Source: Pelagicoccus sp. SDUM812002
GTDB lineage: Bacteria; Verrucomicrobiota; Verrucomicrobiia; Opitutales; Opitutaceae
Length of the DNA: 64,000 bases
Assembly: GCF_031127835.1 (NCBI RefSeq)
Contig: NZ_JARXHX010000009.1
Span: forward strand, 62,001 to 126,000
Direction of reading: 5' to 3'
Shown here: positions 36,079 to 43,949 of the stretch, piece by piece
Layout of the letters: each line of letters begins with the position of its first letter
Position numbering within the stretch: position 1 is the first letter of the stretch
Position numbers and translations under genes: made by a program
The notes under the pieces: model-generated
Seen by the model: the letters and a program-made list of their open reading frames with translations, nothing else
Databases searched by the model: none
Told to the model about the DNA's origin: nothing

Positions 36079-37485
36079 ATGAACTTCAATGTGGCAATCG
36101 TAGGCCGACCTAACGTCGGCAAGAGCCGCCTTTTTAACAGATTGGCGGGCAAGCGCATTTCTATCGTTCACGATATGCCGGGGGTAACGCGCGATGTTAT
36201 CACGCGTGATTTGGATGATGGATACACGCTCATGGATACGGGGGGCATGGGCCTTGTGGAAGGCATGAGTGACACTCCGGGCAAGATCGTATCCGCGGTA
36301 GAGGGTCAAATCGAATTCTCTATCGATGCGGCAGATTTGGTCCTTTTTGTGGTAGACGGTCGCGAGGGATTGATGGCGCTCGACAAGCAAATGGCCGAGC
36401 GCCTGCGTCGCAGCGAGAAGCGCGTTTTTCTCATCGTCAATAAGGTCGATACCGAAACGACGGCGATCAACGACAAGGAGTTCTACCGCTACGGTTTTGG
36501 AGAGCCACATCTCGTATCCGCAGAGCACGGACGTGGGATGAGCGCATTGCGTCGCGAGATTCTGAAGCTTCGCGACGAAGTGGCAGGTCCGCCTATTCCG
36601 GAAGAGGACGATGGCAAGAAAGTCCTGAAGGTTTGCTTCATTGGTCGTCCGAATGTCGGAAAGTCGTCCTTGAGCAACTGTCTGGTACAGTCAGATCGTT
36701 TTATTGTAAGCGACGTTCCGGGTACGACACGCGATTCCATCGAAATGCCTTTCGTTTGGAAATCTAAGCGCGGGGAGGACTGGCATTTTATGCTCACCGA
36801 TACGGCAGGAATCCGTAAGCAGACCAAGCTGAATTCTTCGGTTGAGTACTTCTCTCGAGTTCGTTCGTTGGATGCGATTCGCGATGTGGATGTTGTCTTC
36901 ATGGTGATCGATGCCAAGGAAGGGCCGACGAACCAGGACAAGGCGATCGCGGGCGAGGCTACCAAGGCGAACAAGCCAGTGGTGATTGTTGTCAACAAAT
37001 GGGATCTTGCCTTGCAGGCTTGGGAAAAGGAGGAAATCGACGGTTTCGAAACCGAGAAGCAATTCCGCGAGGCGTTCGAAAAGGGTATCCAACGTGAGCT
37101 CTTCTTTGTACCCGGTTCTCCGATACGTTTCGTCTCTGCGAAGGAAGGGATCGACGTGGAAAAGATTCTCTTATCGGCGCGCCAGCTCAACAAGCGTCAA
37201 AGCCGCCGTATTCCAACGGGTCGCCTTAACAACAGGCTCTACAAGATGTCCGAACGTTTGCCCGCTCCGAAACGGGACGGCAAGCGCTTCCGCATCTACT
37301 ATGCGGTACACACCGGAAATTATCCGTATCGCTTCAAGATCTTCTGCAACCAAGCTAAGAAATTGGACGATTCCTACAGGCGGTTCCTCCTGAAGGGATT
37401 GGTGCAGGAGTTCGAGCTCGATGGTTGCCCGATGGTTTTCGACTTGGTCAACAAGACGAACCCGTACGTGCGAGACGAGGATTAG
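36079..37485 (+). CDS. der: Ribosome biogenesis GTPase Der (EngA)
   Basis: A two-GTPase-domain protein needed for 50S subunit maturation. It is 468 residues. The first G domain covers about 1-170 (VAIVGRPNVGKSRLFNRLAG; DTGGMGLVEGM; IVNKVDT). The second covers about 185-365 (CFIGRPNVGKSSLSNCLVQS; TDTAGIRKQTKL; VVNKWDLA). The C-terminal KH-like domain is from about 370 (RIYYAVHTGNYPYRFKIFCN), length typical. It lacks a Shine-Dalgarno sequence. It starts a run of housekeeping genes on the plus strand: der, fmt, LysM protein, parB, secG. Confidence 0.96.
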   Translation: MNFNVAIVGRPNVGKSRLFNRLAGKRISIVHDMPGVTRDVITRDLDDGYTLMDTGGMGLVEGMSDTPGKIVSAVEGQIEFSIDAADLVLFVVDGREGLMALDKQMAERLRRSEKRVFLIVNKVDTETTAINDKEFYRYGFGEPHLVSAEHGRGMSALRREILKLRDEVAGPPIPEEDDGKKVLKVCFIGRPNVGKSSLSNCLVQSDRFIVSDVPGTTRDSIEMPFVWKSKRGEDWHFMLTDTAGIRKQTKLNSSVEYFSRVRSLDAIRDVDVVFMVIDAKEGPTNQDKAIAGEATKANKPVVIVVNKWDLALQAWEKEEIDGFETEKQFREAFEKGIQRELFFVPGSPIRFVSAKEGIDVEKILLSARQLNKRQSRRIPTGRLNNRLYKMSERLPAPKRDGKRFRIYYAVHTGNYPYRFKIFCNQAKKLDDSYRRFLLKGLVQEFELDGCPMVFDLVNKTNPYVRDED

Positions 37486-37576
37486 GGTGGCTTAGCTCGG
37501 TTGCTTTCGCCCGTGTCTGCATTGCAGATCTATTCTTCATGGACGCGGGCTAAAGCTCCGCGCTACGTTTTTGCTT

Positions 37577-38563
37577 ATGGCGTTTCGAATGATATTTATG
37601 GGTTCCGACCCGATCGCGTTACCGGGGCTCGAATCGGTCGTGTCGGGCAAGTGCGGCAATATTGAAGTGGTCGCTGTCTACACTCAGCCAGATCGTCCCC
37701 GCGGACGCGGGAAAAAAGTCATTCCGAACGAAATAAAGACATGGTCTCTCGAGCACGGGTTTCCCGTTTTTCAACCGGAAAAGATGGGGAAGGCGGAGCG
37801 GCTCGAAATCGAAGCTATGCAGGTCGACTCGATTTTGGTGATGGCTTACGGGCATATGCTTTCGCAGAAGCTCATCGAGACGCCGCGGCTGGGTATCTGG
37901 AATCTGCATACGTCGCTCCTGCCCAAGTATCGGGGTGCCTCGCCGATTCAGTGTGCGGTGGCCAGTGGCGATTCTGAGACGGGTGTATCGCTGATGAAAC
38001 TTGTTCGCGAAATGGATGCCGGACCGGTTTTGGATGTTGAACGAGTGCGTATCGGTGAAGAGGATACGGCTTTGGATATTGAAGAGCGTTTAGCGGAAGC
38101 GTGCGCACCCTTGCTCGAGCGTGGATTACCGGCAGTGCATTCGGAATCTGTCACCTTGAGCGAGCAAGACGCGTCTCGAGCGAGCTTTGTTCGCAAGCTG
38201 GGAAAAGAGGATGGCGAACTCGATTTTGACGTGCCAGCCAATGCATTGGCTCGTCGCATCAATGGACTCTACCCTTGGCCGGCGGCGCGAGCGTGCTTGG
38301 GCGATGTTGCAATAAAGGTCGGGCTAGCGGTTGCGGAGGGAGCTTCTTTTTCGAAGGTACCAGGTTCGGTGATCGGTATCGAGGGAGAAGGGCTTCGCGT
38401 GGCCTGTGGCGAAGGTTCGGTCTTGCTAAAGAAGCTTCAGCGTCCCGGCGGAAAGATGTTGGATGCAGCTGATTTTGCCCGTGGATTTGATTTACCTGAA
38501 AATGCGGTCTTCGAATCCCGGGCGATGTCAGAACTTGTTACATCCGAGCATGTCAGGAGTTAG
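37577..38563 (+). CDS. fmt: Methionyl-tRNA formyltransferase
   Basis: Fmt formylates the initiator Met-tRNA using 10-formyltetrahydrofolate. The product is 328 residues from ATG 37577; ATG 37589 is an equally plausible start (MIFMGSDPIALPGLES). The hydrolase domain has VVAVYTQPDRPRGRGKKV near 31 and VMAYGHMLSQKLIETPRLG. The active-site block LGIWNLHTSLLPKYRGASPI near 116-135 contains the family-wide N-H...D triad, with the later LVREMDAGPVLD. The C-terminal OB-like tRNA domain starts at about 215 (FDVPANALARRINGLYPWPA). def, commonly next to fmt, is not present here. Confidence 0.95.
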   Translation: MAFRMIFMGSDPIALPGLESVVSGKCGNIEVVAVYTQPDRPRGRGKKVIPNEIKTWSLEHGFPVFQPEKMGKAERLEIEAMQVDSILVMAYGHMLSQKLIETPRLGIWNLHTSLLPKYRGASPIQCAVASGDSETGVSLMKLVREMDAGPVLDVERVRIGEEDTALDIEERLAEACAPLLERGLPAVHSESVTLSEQDASRASFVRKLGKEDGELDFDVPANALARRINGLYPWPAARACLGDVAIKVGLAVAEGASFSKVPGSVIGIEGEGLRVACGEGSVLLKKLQRPGGKMLDAADFARGFDLPENAVFESRAMSELVTSEHVRS

Positions 38564-38662
38564 GTCAACTGCGGATTTCTCGAATTGTTCGGTGAGCAAG
38601 CTCGCTACCATGTGTCTAAACGCTTGTTTTCGAAAAGAGATTTACCCAGCATTTGCTTTACC

Positions 38663-39277
38663 ATGATACGTCCTTTCCGTTTTATCGCCACCCTCGTCAT
38701 AGCAACTGTCGTTCTTATGTGCCAAGCGAATGCTCAGTCGACGAACCTACAGTACCAAGTGGCGAATATGGTGGAGGATCAGCGCTTGATGATGGAGCAG
38801 ATGCGCGGACTGCTCGCTGAGATGGACGAGATGCGGCGCGAGAACGCCAGGCTTCGAAATCTGGTAGAAGAGTTTGAGGCGAAAGCTGCTCGCCAGTCAG
38901 GCAACTACGCGACGGTGTCACAGGTAAATGAACTGGTGCGGAAGACCGCTGCGGACCTTTCGGCTCGCGATGAGGTGGTGCAAAGAGAATTGACTGCCAT
39001 GGTGAATAGCGAGCTGAAGAAGTTTGCTAAGAACGTGCAAGAAGCGGTGAGCTCGGTGCCTTCGGTAGCGAAGCCAGATCCGAACGTGAAAACTCATTTT
39101 CCTCAGAATTATCCGACTACGGGGGTTCCCTACGTGGTCGAACCAGGTGACAACCTCGCAAGTATAGCTAAGAAGTTTAATTCTCGTATCGACTGGATTC
39201 AAAACGCTAACAAGATCTCGGATCCTCGACTCCTCCAGGTCGGGCAGAGTATTTTTGTTCCTCAAGCATCCGAATAG
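38663..39277 (+). CDS. Secreted LysM-domain protein
   Basis: A 204-residue protein. The signal peptide spans residues 1-25 (FIATLVIATVVLMCQANA). A coiled coil of about 70 residues follows (MVEDQRLMMEQMRGLLAEMD, ENARLRNLVEEFEAKA). A C-terminal LysM domain covers about 160-200 (YVVEPGDNLASIAKKFNSR, IDWIQNANKISDP, LLQVGQSIFVP), which binds N-acetylglucosamine polymers such as peptidoglycan. The ATG at 38663 was chosen for its clean signal peptide over an open frame starting 78 bp upstream. It sits 15 bp upstream of parB. A role in cell-wall attachment or as a division-related scaffold is inferred. Confidence 0.85.
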   Translation: MIRPFRFIATLVIATVVLMCQANAQSTNLQYQVANMVEDQRLMMEQMRGLLAEMDEMRRENARLRNLVEEFEAKAARQSGNYATVSQVNELVRKTAADLSARDEVVQRELTAMVNSELKKFAKNVQEAVSSVPSVAKPDPNVKTHFPQNYPTTGVPYVVEPGDNLASIAKKFNSRIDWIQNANKISDPRLLQVGQSIFVPQASE

Positions 39278-39292
39278 ATCCCCACACGACAC

Positions 39293-40288
39293 ATGGCGAA
39301 AGCGAAACCCAGATTGGGTAAAGGGCTAGCCGGCCTCATCTCCGGCAACACCGCAAACAAGTCAACTTCACCAGCTGCCAAGGCTGCGACGCCCGCGAAA
39401 GCGCCTGCCAAGAAAGCATCGACCTCCGCTGGCAAGGCCAAGAAGTCCTCTGTGCCCGCGTCTTCTCTTGCGGCAGAACCTGTGGTTAGCCCCGATTTCA
39501 TGGAACTTGCTGTTTCCAAGGTTGAGCCAAACCCGCACCAACCGCGTCGTGAGTTCGAGGAAAGCCAGCTCACGGACCTTGCGGAGAGTATTCGAAGCGA
39601 AGGTCTGATCCAACCCATCGTTGTGCGCGAGGTAAATGGGCGTTTTCAGCTCATTGCAGGCGAGCGCCGCTTGCGCGCTTTCAAGATGTTAAAGCTCGGC
39701 AAGATCCCAGCCCGCATCATCAAAGCGGGCGACTCTTCCTCGGCTTCCATGGCGCTGATTGAGAATCTGCAGCGCGAGAACCTGAATCCAATCGAAGAGT
39801 CGATGGGCTACGCGAGCTTACTGCGGGATTTTGACCTAACTCAGGAGCAAGTTGCGGAGAGAGTCGGGAAAGGCCGGGCGACGATCGCGAATGCGTTGCG
39901 ACTTCTGACGCTTCCGGACGAGGTTCGCGGTTATCTATCGACGGGACTGCTTTCGACAGGACATGCAAAGGTCTTGCTCGGCCTCGAGGCCAAGCAAGAG
40001 CAGACTCTGATCGCTCGCCGTATCATCGAAGAAGGCGTGAGCGTTCGCGGAGCGGAAACTTTGATCGACTCGATGAAGCGATCCGGCAAGGGCAAGCAAA
40101 CGGGTACGCGCAGTGTTTCTCCTGCGGAAGCTGCTGCTATTGAGGATATTGAGAAGCGAATGGTTTCCTATCTGAATGCCAAGGTGGCCCTTAAGCATGC
40201 CGCGAAAAAAGGCAAGATCGTGATCGAGTACACGGGCAACGACGACCTGCAGCGCATCCTCGATAAGATAGGCTTAGAAGAGCGATAG
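39293..40288 (+). CDS. parB: Chromosome-partitioning protein ParB
   Basis: A 331-residue ParB. Residues 7-17 (RLGKGLAGLIS) match the ParA-activating N-terminal motif. A Lys/Ala-rich linker (about 20-60; AAKAATPAKAPAKKASTSAG) is longer than usual. The CTP-binding ParB/Srx domain starts near 80 (NPHQPRREFEESQLTDLAES; LIAGERRLRAFKMLKLGK; LIENLQRENLNPIEE). The parS-binding helix-turn-helix is LTQEQVAERVGKGRATIANA near 182. The C-terminal dimerisation part ends with IVIEYTGNDDLQRILDKIG. No parA is adjacent and no canonical parS 16-mer was seen in the window, so it may act at distant sites. Confidence 0.95.
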   Translation: MAKAKPRLGKGLAGLISGNTANKSTSPAAKAATPAKAPAKKASTSAGKAKKSSVPASSLAAEPVVSPDFMELAVSKVEPNPHQPRREFEESQLTDLAESIRSEGLIQPIVVREVNGRFQLIAGERRLRAFKMLKLGKIPARIIKAGDSSSASMALIENLQRENLNPIEESMGYASLLRDFDLTQEQVAERVGKGRATIANALRLLTLPDEVRGYLSTGLLSTGHAKVLLGLEAKQEQTLIARRIIEEGVSVRGAETLIDSMKRSGKGKQTGTRSVSPAEAAAIEDIEKRMVSYLNAKVALKHAAKKGKIVIEYTGNDDLQRILDKIGLEER

Positions 40289-40407
40289 GCGAAGCTCGGC
40301 TGAGTCGCCCATCTTTTTAGCTACATTATATAGCAACGTTGGAAAACCCTGCCGGTTTCGGTACTTGACAAGGCAATTTCCTTTTTCGACTGTCTCCGGC
40401 TCAAATT

Positions 40408-40854
40408 ATGGATTTTCTCAACGGTTTTCTCACAGTAGTTCTGGTCCTTGTTTCCATCTTCATGATCTTATTGGTGCTCATGCAGCGTGGTAATGCAAAC
40501 GGAGGCCTGGGCGCTGCCATGGGTGGCGGAATGGCTGAGTCAGCCTTGGGCGCCGAGACGTCCAGCGTGCTTTCCAAGTGGACCAAGAACACGGCCATTG
40601 TTTTCTTCGTTCTGGGTTTTGGCCTCTATCTCTCCAAGTTGCACCAGCACGAGCTCGCCAAGGTCGAGCAGGACGGAGCTCTACCCACGATCGAATCCGC
40701 TGAGCCTAGCCCAGCCTCCGATGCCTTCCGCGAGCTCGTATCTCAAGCCGAAGAAGCTGCAGAGGGATCGGAAGAAGCGGCGGACGCTGCCGCGATAGAA
40801 GCCGAGTCTGCAGTTGAAGAAGCTGCTGAAGAGCTTCCCGCCACTGGTGAATAA
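40408..40854 (+). CDS. secG: Protein-export membrane protein SecG
   Basis: The small SecYEG translocon subunit. It is 148 residues, longer than the E. coli protein (110). Two helices cover residues 5-27 (FLTVVLVLVSIFMILLVLMQ) and about 57-75 (TAIVFFVLGFGLYLSKLH). The family motif RGNANGGLGAAMGGG lies between them. The C-terminal 60 residues are an Ala/Glu-rich, probably disordered extension (EEAADAAAIEAESAVEEAAE). It facilitates SecA-driven translocation. The gene follows parB after about 120 bp. A transcription terminator begins 25 bp beyond its stop codon. Confidence 0.95.
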   Translation: MDFLNGFLTVVLVLVSIFMILLVLMQRGNANGGLGAAMGGGMAESALGAETSSVLSKWTKNTAIVFFVLGFGLYLSKLHQHELAKVEQDGALPTIESAEPSPASDAFRELVSQAEEAAEGSEEAADAAAIEAESAVEEAAEELPATGE

Positions 40855-40879
40855 TCGCTAGCAGGAAACTTTTTCAAAT

Positions 40880-40922
40880 GGCCGGGTCTACCCTTCGCAT
40901 GGGAATACGCCCGGCCTTTTTT
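40880..40922 (+). terminator. Rho-independent terminator of secG, overlapping the next reading frame
   Basis: GGCCGGG at 40880 pairs with CCCGGCC ending at 40916, followed by six T. It also occupies the first codons of the longest frame of the next gene (ATG 40878), which argues that this gene actually starts later, at GTG 40923 or 40932. Confidence 0.85.
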
Positions 40923-40931
40923 GTGTCTATT

Positions 40932-41855
40932 GTGAAGCCGTTTTTGTTAACGGCAGTTTTGTTCGCTTTCATTGCGGGTGACGCGTCTGCCCAGCGTCGC
41001 CACGGCTCCAGTCCGTTGGACACCCTCGGTGAAGAAGTAAGCCAAGCGGAGGGCTTAGAGATTTTGAACGCCTTTAGGCGGCTCGGAATCGCGGGCGACT
41101 ATCGCTTGAGCTTCACGTTGGAGATTCGGCCGCGTAAGGAGAAGACGACAACGGTATCCGGTCTGCTGCTGGGAACTCAGTCAACCTACGGTCCTCTCTC
41201 CCGCATCGACATTGCGCTGGAGCCGGCCGACGTGACGGAACTTGGAAAGCTGGTTCCTGCCAAGGTGAAGCGCTTGCTTCTCCAGAATGGAATTTTCGCC
41301 AATGCGTTGGAGGTGAATAGCTGGGAGGGGGGTGAAGCAGGAGGTGCCCGGCTGATCGAGTCGGCGGCGTTTTTCGAGAAAATCGCGGGAAGTGACTTTA
41401 CGGTCTTCGATCTCTTGATGCCGTTCTCCTTTTGGCAGGAGTTCAAATACGAAGGGCGCACTACTATGCGGAGCCGTCCGACGCACGTTTTCAGTTTGTA
41501 TCCGCCAAGTGAGGACGAAGAGCTGGGGAAGCGGATTTCACAGGTGCGGATCTATTTGGACGAGGAGTTCAACGCTTTGAACCGAGTGGAAATTTTCGAT
41601 GCAAGCGAGGAGCTCGTAAAGACGATCTCGGTTGTCGCCTTTAAAATCGTAGATGGACAAGGCGTGCTCAGCCAAGTCGACGTGCGCAACGAGGAAACGC
41701 GTGACAAGACCCGTTTTCGTGTACTCGACGCGGCGATCGGAGTGGAAGTGCCCGACTGGGTTTTCGAGCCAGAAGGGCTCGGAAAAAACATCTACGGGAC
41801 GGAGCTGGCGCACCTGCAGGCGCCGGAAAGCTCTGATGCCGACGTGGACCAGTAG
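40932..41855 (+). CDS. LolA-like outer-membrane lipoprotein-sorting family protein
   Basis: From GTG 40932 this is a 307-residue exported protein with a signal peptide (KPFLLTAVLFAFIAGDASA). An ATG at 40878 would extend it by 18 residues but overlaps the secG terminator, so the later start is preferred. The mature part has the beta-rich pattern of the LolA-like/DUF4292 group of outer-membrane lipoprotein sorting proteins. Examples are YRLSFTLEIRPRKEKTTTVS, FFEKIAGSDFTVFDLLMPF near 180, YEGRTTMRSRPTHVFSLYP and RISQVRIYLDEEFNALNRVE. The segments GLLLG...LSRIDIALEPADVTELG also fit. It would shuttle or modify lipids in the periplasm. The family is divergent, so functional confidence is moderate. 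Confidence 0.75.
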   Translation: MKPFLLTAVLFAFIAGDASAQRRHGSSPLDTLGEEVSQAEGLEILNAFRRLGIAGDYRLSFTLEIRPRKEKTTTVSGLLLGTQSTYGPLSRIDIALEPADVTELGKLVPAKVKRLLLQNGIFANALEVNSWEGGEAGGARLIESAAFFEKIAGSDFTVFDLLMPFSFWQEFKYEGRTTMRSRPTHVFSLYPPSEDEELGKRISQVRIYLDEEFNALNRVEIFDASEELVKTISVVAFKIVDGQGVLSQVDVRNEETRDKTRFRVLDAAIGVEVPDWVFEPEGLGKNIYGTELAHLQAPESSDADVDQ

Positions 41856-41889
41856 ATCTCCTCGGCTGCCACATCGTGCCCTAGGAGGT

Positions 41890-42102
41890 TTAGAACGCCA
41901 ATCGTTGGACGATTTGGTCAAGTCCGTTGCTCAGCGGGCGTAGAAGGCGAAAAGCGTGGTCGAGTTGGCGGTCGTTGTCTAAGACTCCAAACTTGAGGAC
42001 TCCGGAAGTGATTACCGCTGTCCCGACGATGCCGAAGCAGCAAAGGCAGATCTTCAGGAAGCGTAGGGACGCATTTTGATGGAAGGACTTCAGCGGTTTC
42101 AT
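41890..42102 (-). CDS. Small hypothetical protein with one membrane segment
   Basis: A 70-residue frame on the minus strand. Residues 1-15 are basic (KPLKSFHQNASLRFLK). A hydrophobic segment (ICLCCFGIVGTAVITSGVL) is followed by a charged C-terminus (DNDRQLDHAFRLL). It could be a small membrane protein or a signal-anchored peptide. It lies alone between the LolA-like gene and the sigma-54 activator. No family recognised, and no ribosome binding site is evident. It could also be spurious. Confidence 0.4.
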   Translation of the reverse strand: MKPLKSFHQNASLRFLKICLCCFGIVGTAVITSGVLKFGVLDNDRQLDHAFRLLRPLSNGLDQIVQRLAF

Positions 42103-42241
42103 GCCAGCCCTATTTGCAGGGAAAGCGCCACTACCGTTCGAGTTTTCGCTAAGCTGCTTATAGACAAGTACATGGAGGTCTGTTAGACGACAGGTTTAGC
42201 TCTTGTGTAAAGGAAAATGACAATGATTGACTGTGTCTGCT

Positions 42242-42256
42242 GTACAAATAGTGTAC
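42242..42256. promoter_or_regulatory. Inverted repeat just upstream of the sigma-54 activator
   Basis: GTACA-AATAG-TGTAC is a perfect 5-bp inverted repeat that ends 4 bp before the ATG at 42261. A related TGTACAAA-containing sequence occurs upstream of the acyltransferase gene (43842-43855). This suggests a shared operator or autoregulation. Binding is inferred. Confidence 0.35.
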
Positions 42257-42260
42257 GCAG

Positions 42261-43787
42261 ATGCCTCAGAAGATCTTTACCCGAGAGCACTGGCCGCTCG
42301 CTCAGAAGCTGGCTGACATCGTTTATAGCAATCCCTTCGAGGACTCTCGTTGGGATTTGGAGCGGGAGTGCTTGGGTAAGGATTACCAGGAGCGTGAGAG
42401 CTACGTGAGGCCGGGCGAGGCGGAGGAATTGTTGGCTCCGAATCTGAAGCGCTTGATCGGACTCGCTCTCTCGTTGATGGAACCAGCGCGTGCGAAGCTG
42501 GCAAAGGCCAAGGAGGTCGAGGAGGCCGAGCGGCTGGCCTATGAGAACCTCGTCCACTTCGTCGTCTACCATGAGTTCATGGAAAAGTATGACAAGCTGA
42601 TCGAGTATTCACTCGCGGGGAAACCGCAGCCAGGGGGCGTGTCGTTTTTTTATGAATACAGGGATAGGCAGCGTTACTTTTTGTCGGTCAATGCAGCGAC
42701 GCGTTTCTCGCCGGACCAGGAAGGATTGTACTTCGCTCTCTATTTTCAGCTGCGTCGTGCGTGGTTGAATATTTATCGCTACCTCGTCGGAGGCTCGGCG
42801 GCGATTAGCTCTCTGCGCAGCCGGATTTGGAGCAGCTGCTTTACGCATGACATGCGTCGGTATCAGAGGTCTCTATACAACCGTATGAGTGATATCGTCA
42901 CCTTAATCACTGGTCCCTCCGGTACGGGTAAGGAATTGGTGGCGCGAGCGGTGGGAATGTCTCGCTTCGTTCCCTTTGACCTGCAGTCGGGAAAGTTCGC
43001 CGTGGATTTCGGGGGAGCTTTCTATCCGCTCAACCTGTCGGCCCTATCGCCGACGTTGATTGAGTCCGAGTTGTTCGGGCATCGCAAGGGAGCGTTTACA
43101 GGGGCTTTGCAAGATCGGGAGGGGTATTTCGAAGAGTGCGGCAGGTACGGGACGGTGTTTCTCGACGAGATCGGCGAGACGGACGCCTCGATCCAGGTGA
43201 AGTTGTTGCGCGTTTTGCAGACACGGCAGTTTCAGCGCCTGGGCGATACAGCTCTGCGTCCTTTTGTGGGGAAAGTGATGGCGGCGACCAACCGCGACCT
43301 CCCGGATGAAATCACAAGCGGAAACTTTAGGGAAGATTTCTATTTTCGACTCTGCGCTGACCGGATACGCACTCCTAGTTTGCGTGAGATCCTGGCTGAT
43401 CGAGGAAGTGAGCTGGAAGTTCTGGTGCAGCATATCGCCTTCAAGGTAGCAGGGCCGAATGATGGCGAGTCGCTAGCGGACGAGGCAACGAGCTGGATTA
43501 CCAAGAAGCTTGGGCAGGCCTATCGCTGGCCGGGGAATTTCCGAGAGCTCGAGCAATGCGTGCGCAATATCTTGATACACGGAAGCTACGAGGCAGAGGA
43601 TCTAAGTGTGAGTCGCGATGATGCGGAGCGGGTCCAGGAAGGTGCAGAAAGCGCGTTGACCGCCAACCAGTTGCTCAGTCGATACGCACAGGAGGTATAT
43701 CGCCGTGTCGGCAGCTATGAGGAAACAGCGCGCATCCTACGGATTGATCGCCGCACGGCAAAGCGCTATGTGGTCGGAGTTGGTTGA
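42261..43787 (+). CDS. Sigma-54-dependent transcriptional activator (orphan bEBP)
   Basis: A 508-residue bacterial enhancer-binding protein. The N-terminal 195 residues are not a receiver, GAF or PAS domain that I can recognise. They are helical with many Arg and Tyr (YLVGGSAAISSLRSRIWSSC near 175). The AAA+ domain covers about 200-440: LITGPSGTGKELVARAVG (Walker A at 218), ESELFGHRKGAFTGALQ with the sigma-54-contacting GAFTGA at about 277, VFLDEIGE, ATNRDLPDEI, and RWPGNFRELEQCVRNIL. The C-terminal helix-turn-helix is RVGSYEETARILRIDRRTAK near 484. It would activate a sigma-54 promoter with ATP hydrolysis. The signal is unknown. No partner kinase is adjacent. The acyltransferase gene downstream is a possible target. 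Confidence 0.9.
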   Translation: MPQKIFTREHWPLAQKLADIVYSNPFEDSRWDLERECLGKDYQERESYVRPGEAEELLAPNLKRLIGLALSLMEPARAKLAKAKEVEEAERLAYENLVHFVVYHEFMEKYDKLIEYSLAGKPQPGGVSFFYEYRDRQRYFLSVNAATRFSPDQEGLYFALYFQLRRAWLNIYRYLVGGSAAISSLRSRIWSSCFTHDMRRYQRSLYNRMSDIVTLITGPSGTGKELVARAVGMSRFVPFDLQSGKFAVDFGGAFYPLNLSALSPTLIESELFGHRKGAFTGALQDREGYFEECGRYGTVFLDEIGETDASIQVKLLRVLQTRQFQRLGDTALRPFVGKVMAATNRDLPDEITSGNFREDFYFRLCADRIRTPSLREILADRGSELEVLVQHIAFKVAGPNDGESLADEATSWITKKLGQAYRWPGNFRELEQCVRNILIHGSYEAEDLSVSRDDAERVQEGAESALTANQLLSRYAQEVYRRVGSYEETARILRIDRRTAKRYVVGVG

Positions 43788-43810
43788 TGGAACCTGAAGT
43801 CCGCTGCGAT

Positions 43811-43855
43811 TGTAAGGTTTACAATTGTTGTCCATATTGATTGTACAAAATATGT
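43811..43855. promoter_or_regulatory. Inverted repeats upstream of the acyltransferase gene
   Basis: TGTAA-GGT-TTACA (43811-43823) is a perfect dyad. GTACA-AAATA-TGT (43843-43855) resembles the dyad before the sigma-54 activator gene (11 of 14 matching bases over TGTACAAA and what follows). Both lie about 100-140 bp upstream of the 43950 start, a plausible operator or enhancer distance. No -24/-12 sigma-54 element was found between them and the gene. Confidence 0.35.
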
Positions 43856-43949
43856 CGCAAGGCCATGTTTTGAATTCTCGGAAGTAATCTAAGTAATTGG
43901 TAGGCAATGAGCTCTCTGCCGTTGGCGCGAGCTGAGCGAAAGGGAGGGC

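Noticed and set aside
39293-40288. Nearby parS centromere site
   Set aside because: No copy close to the canonical TGTTTCACGTGAAACA was noticed in the window.
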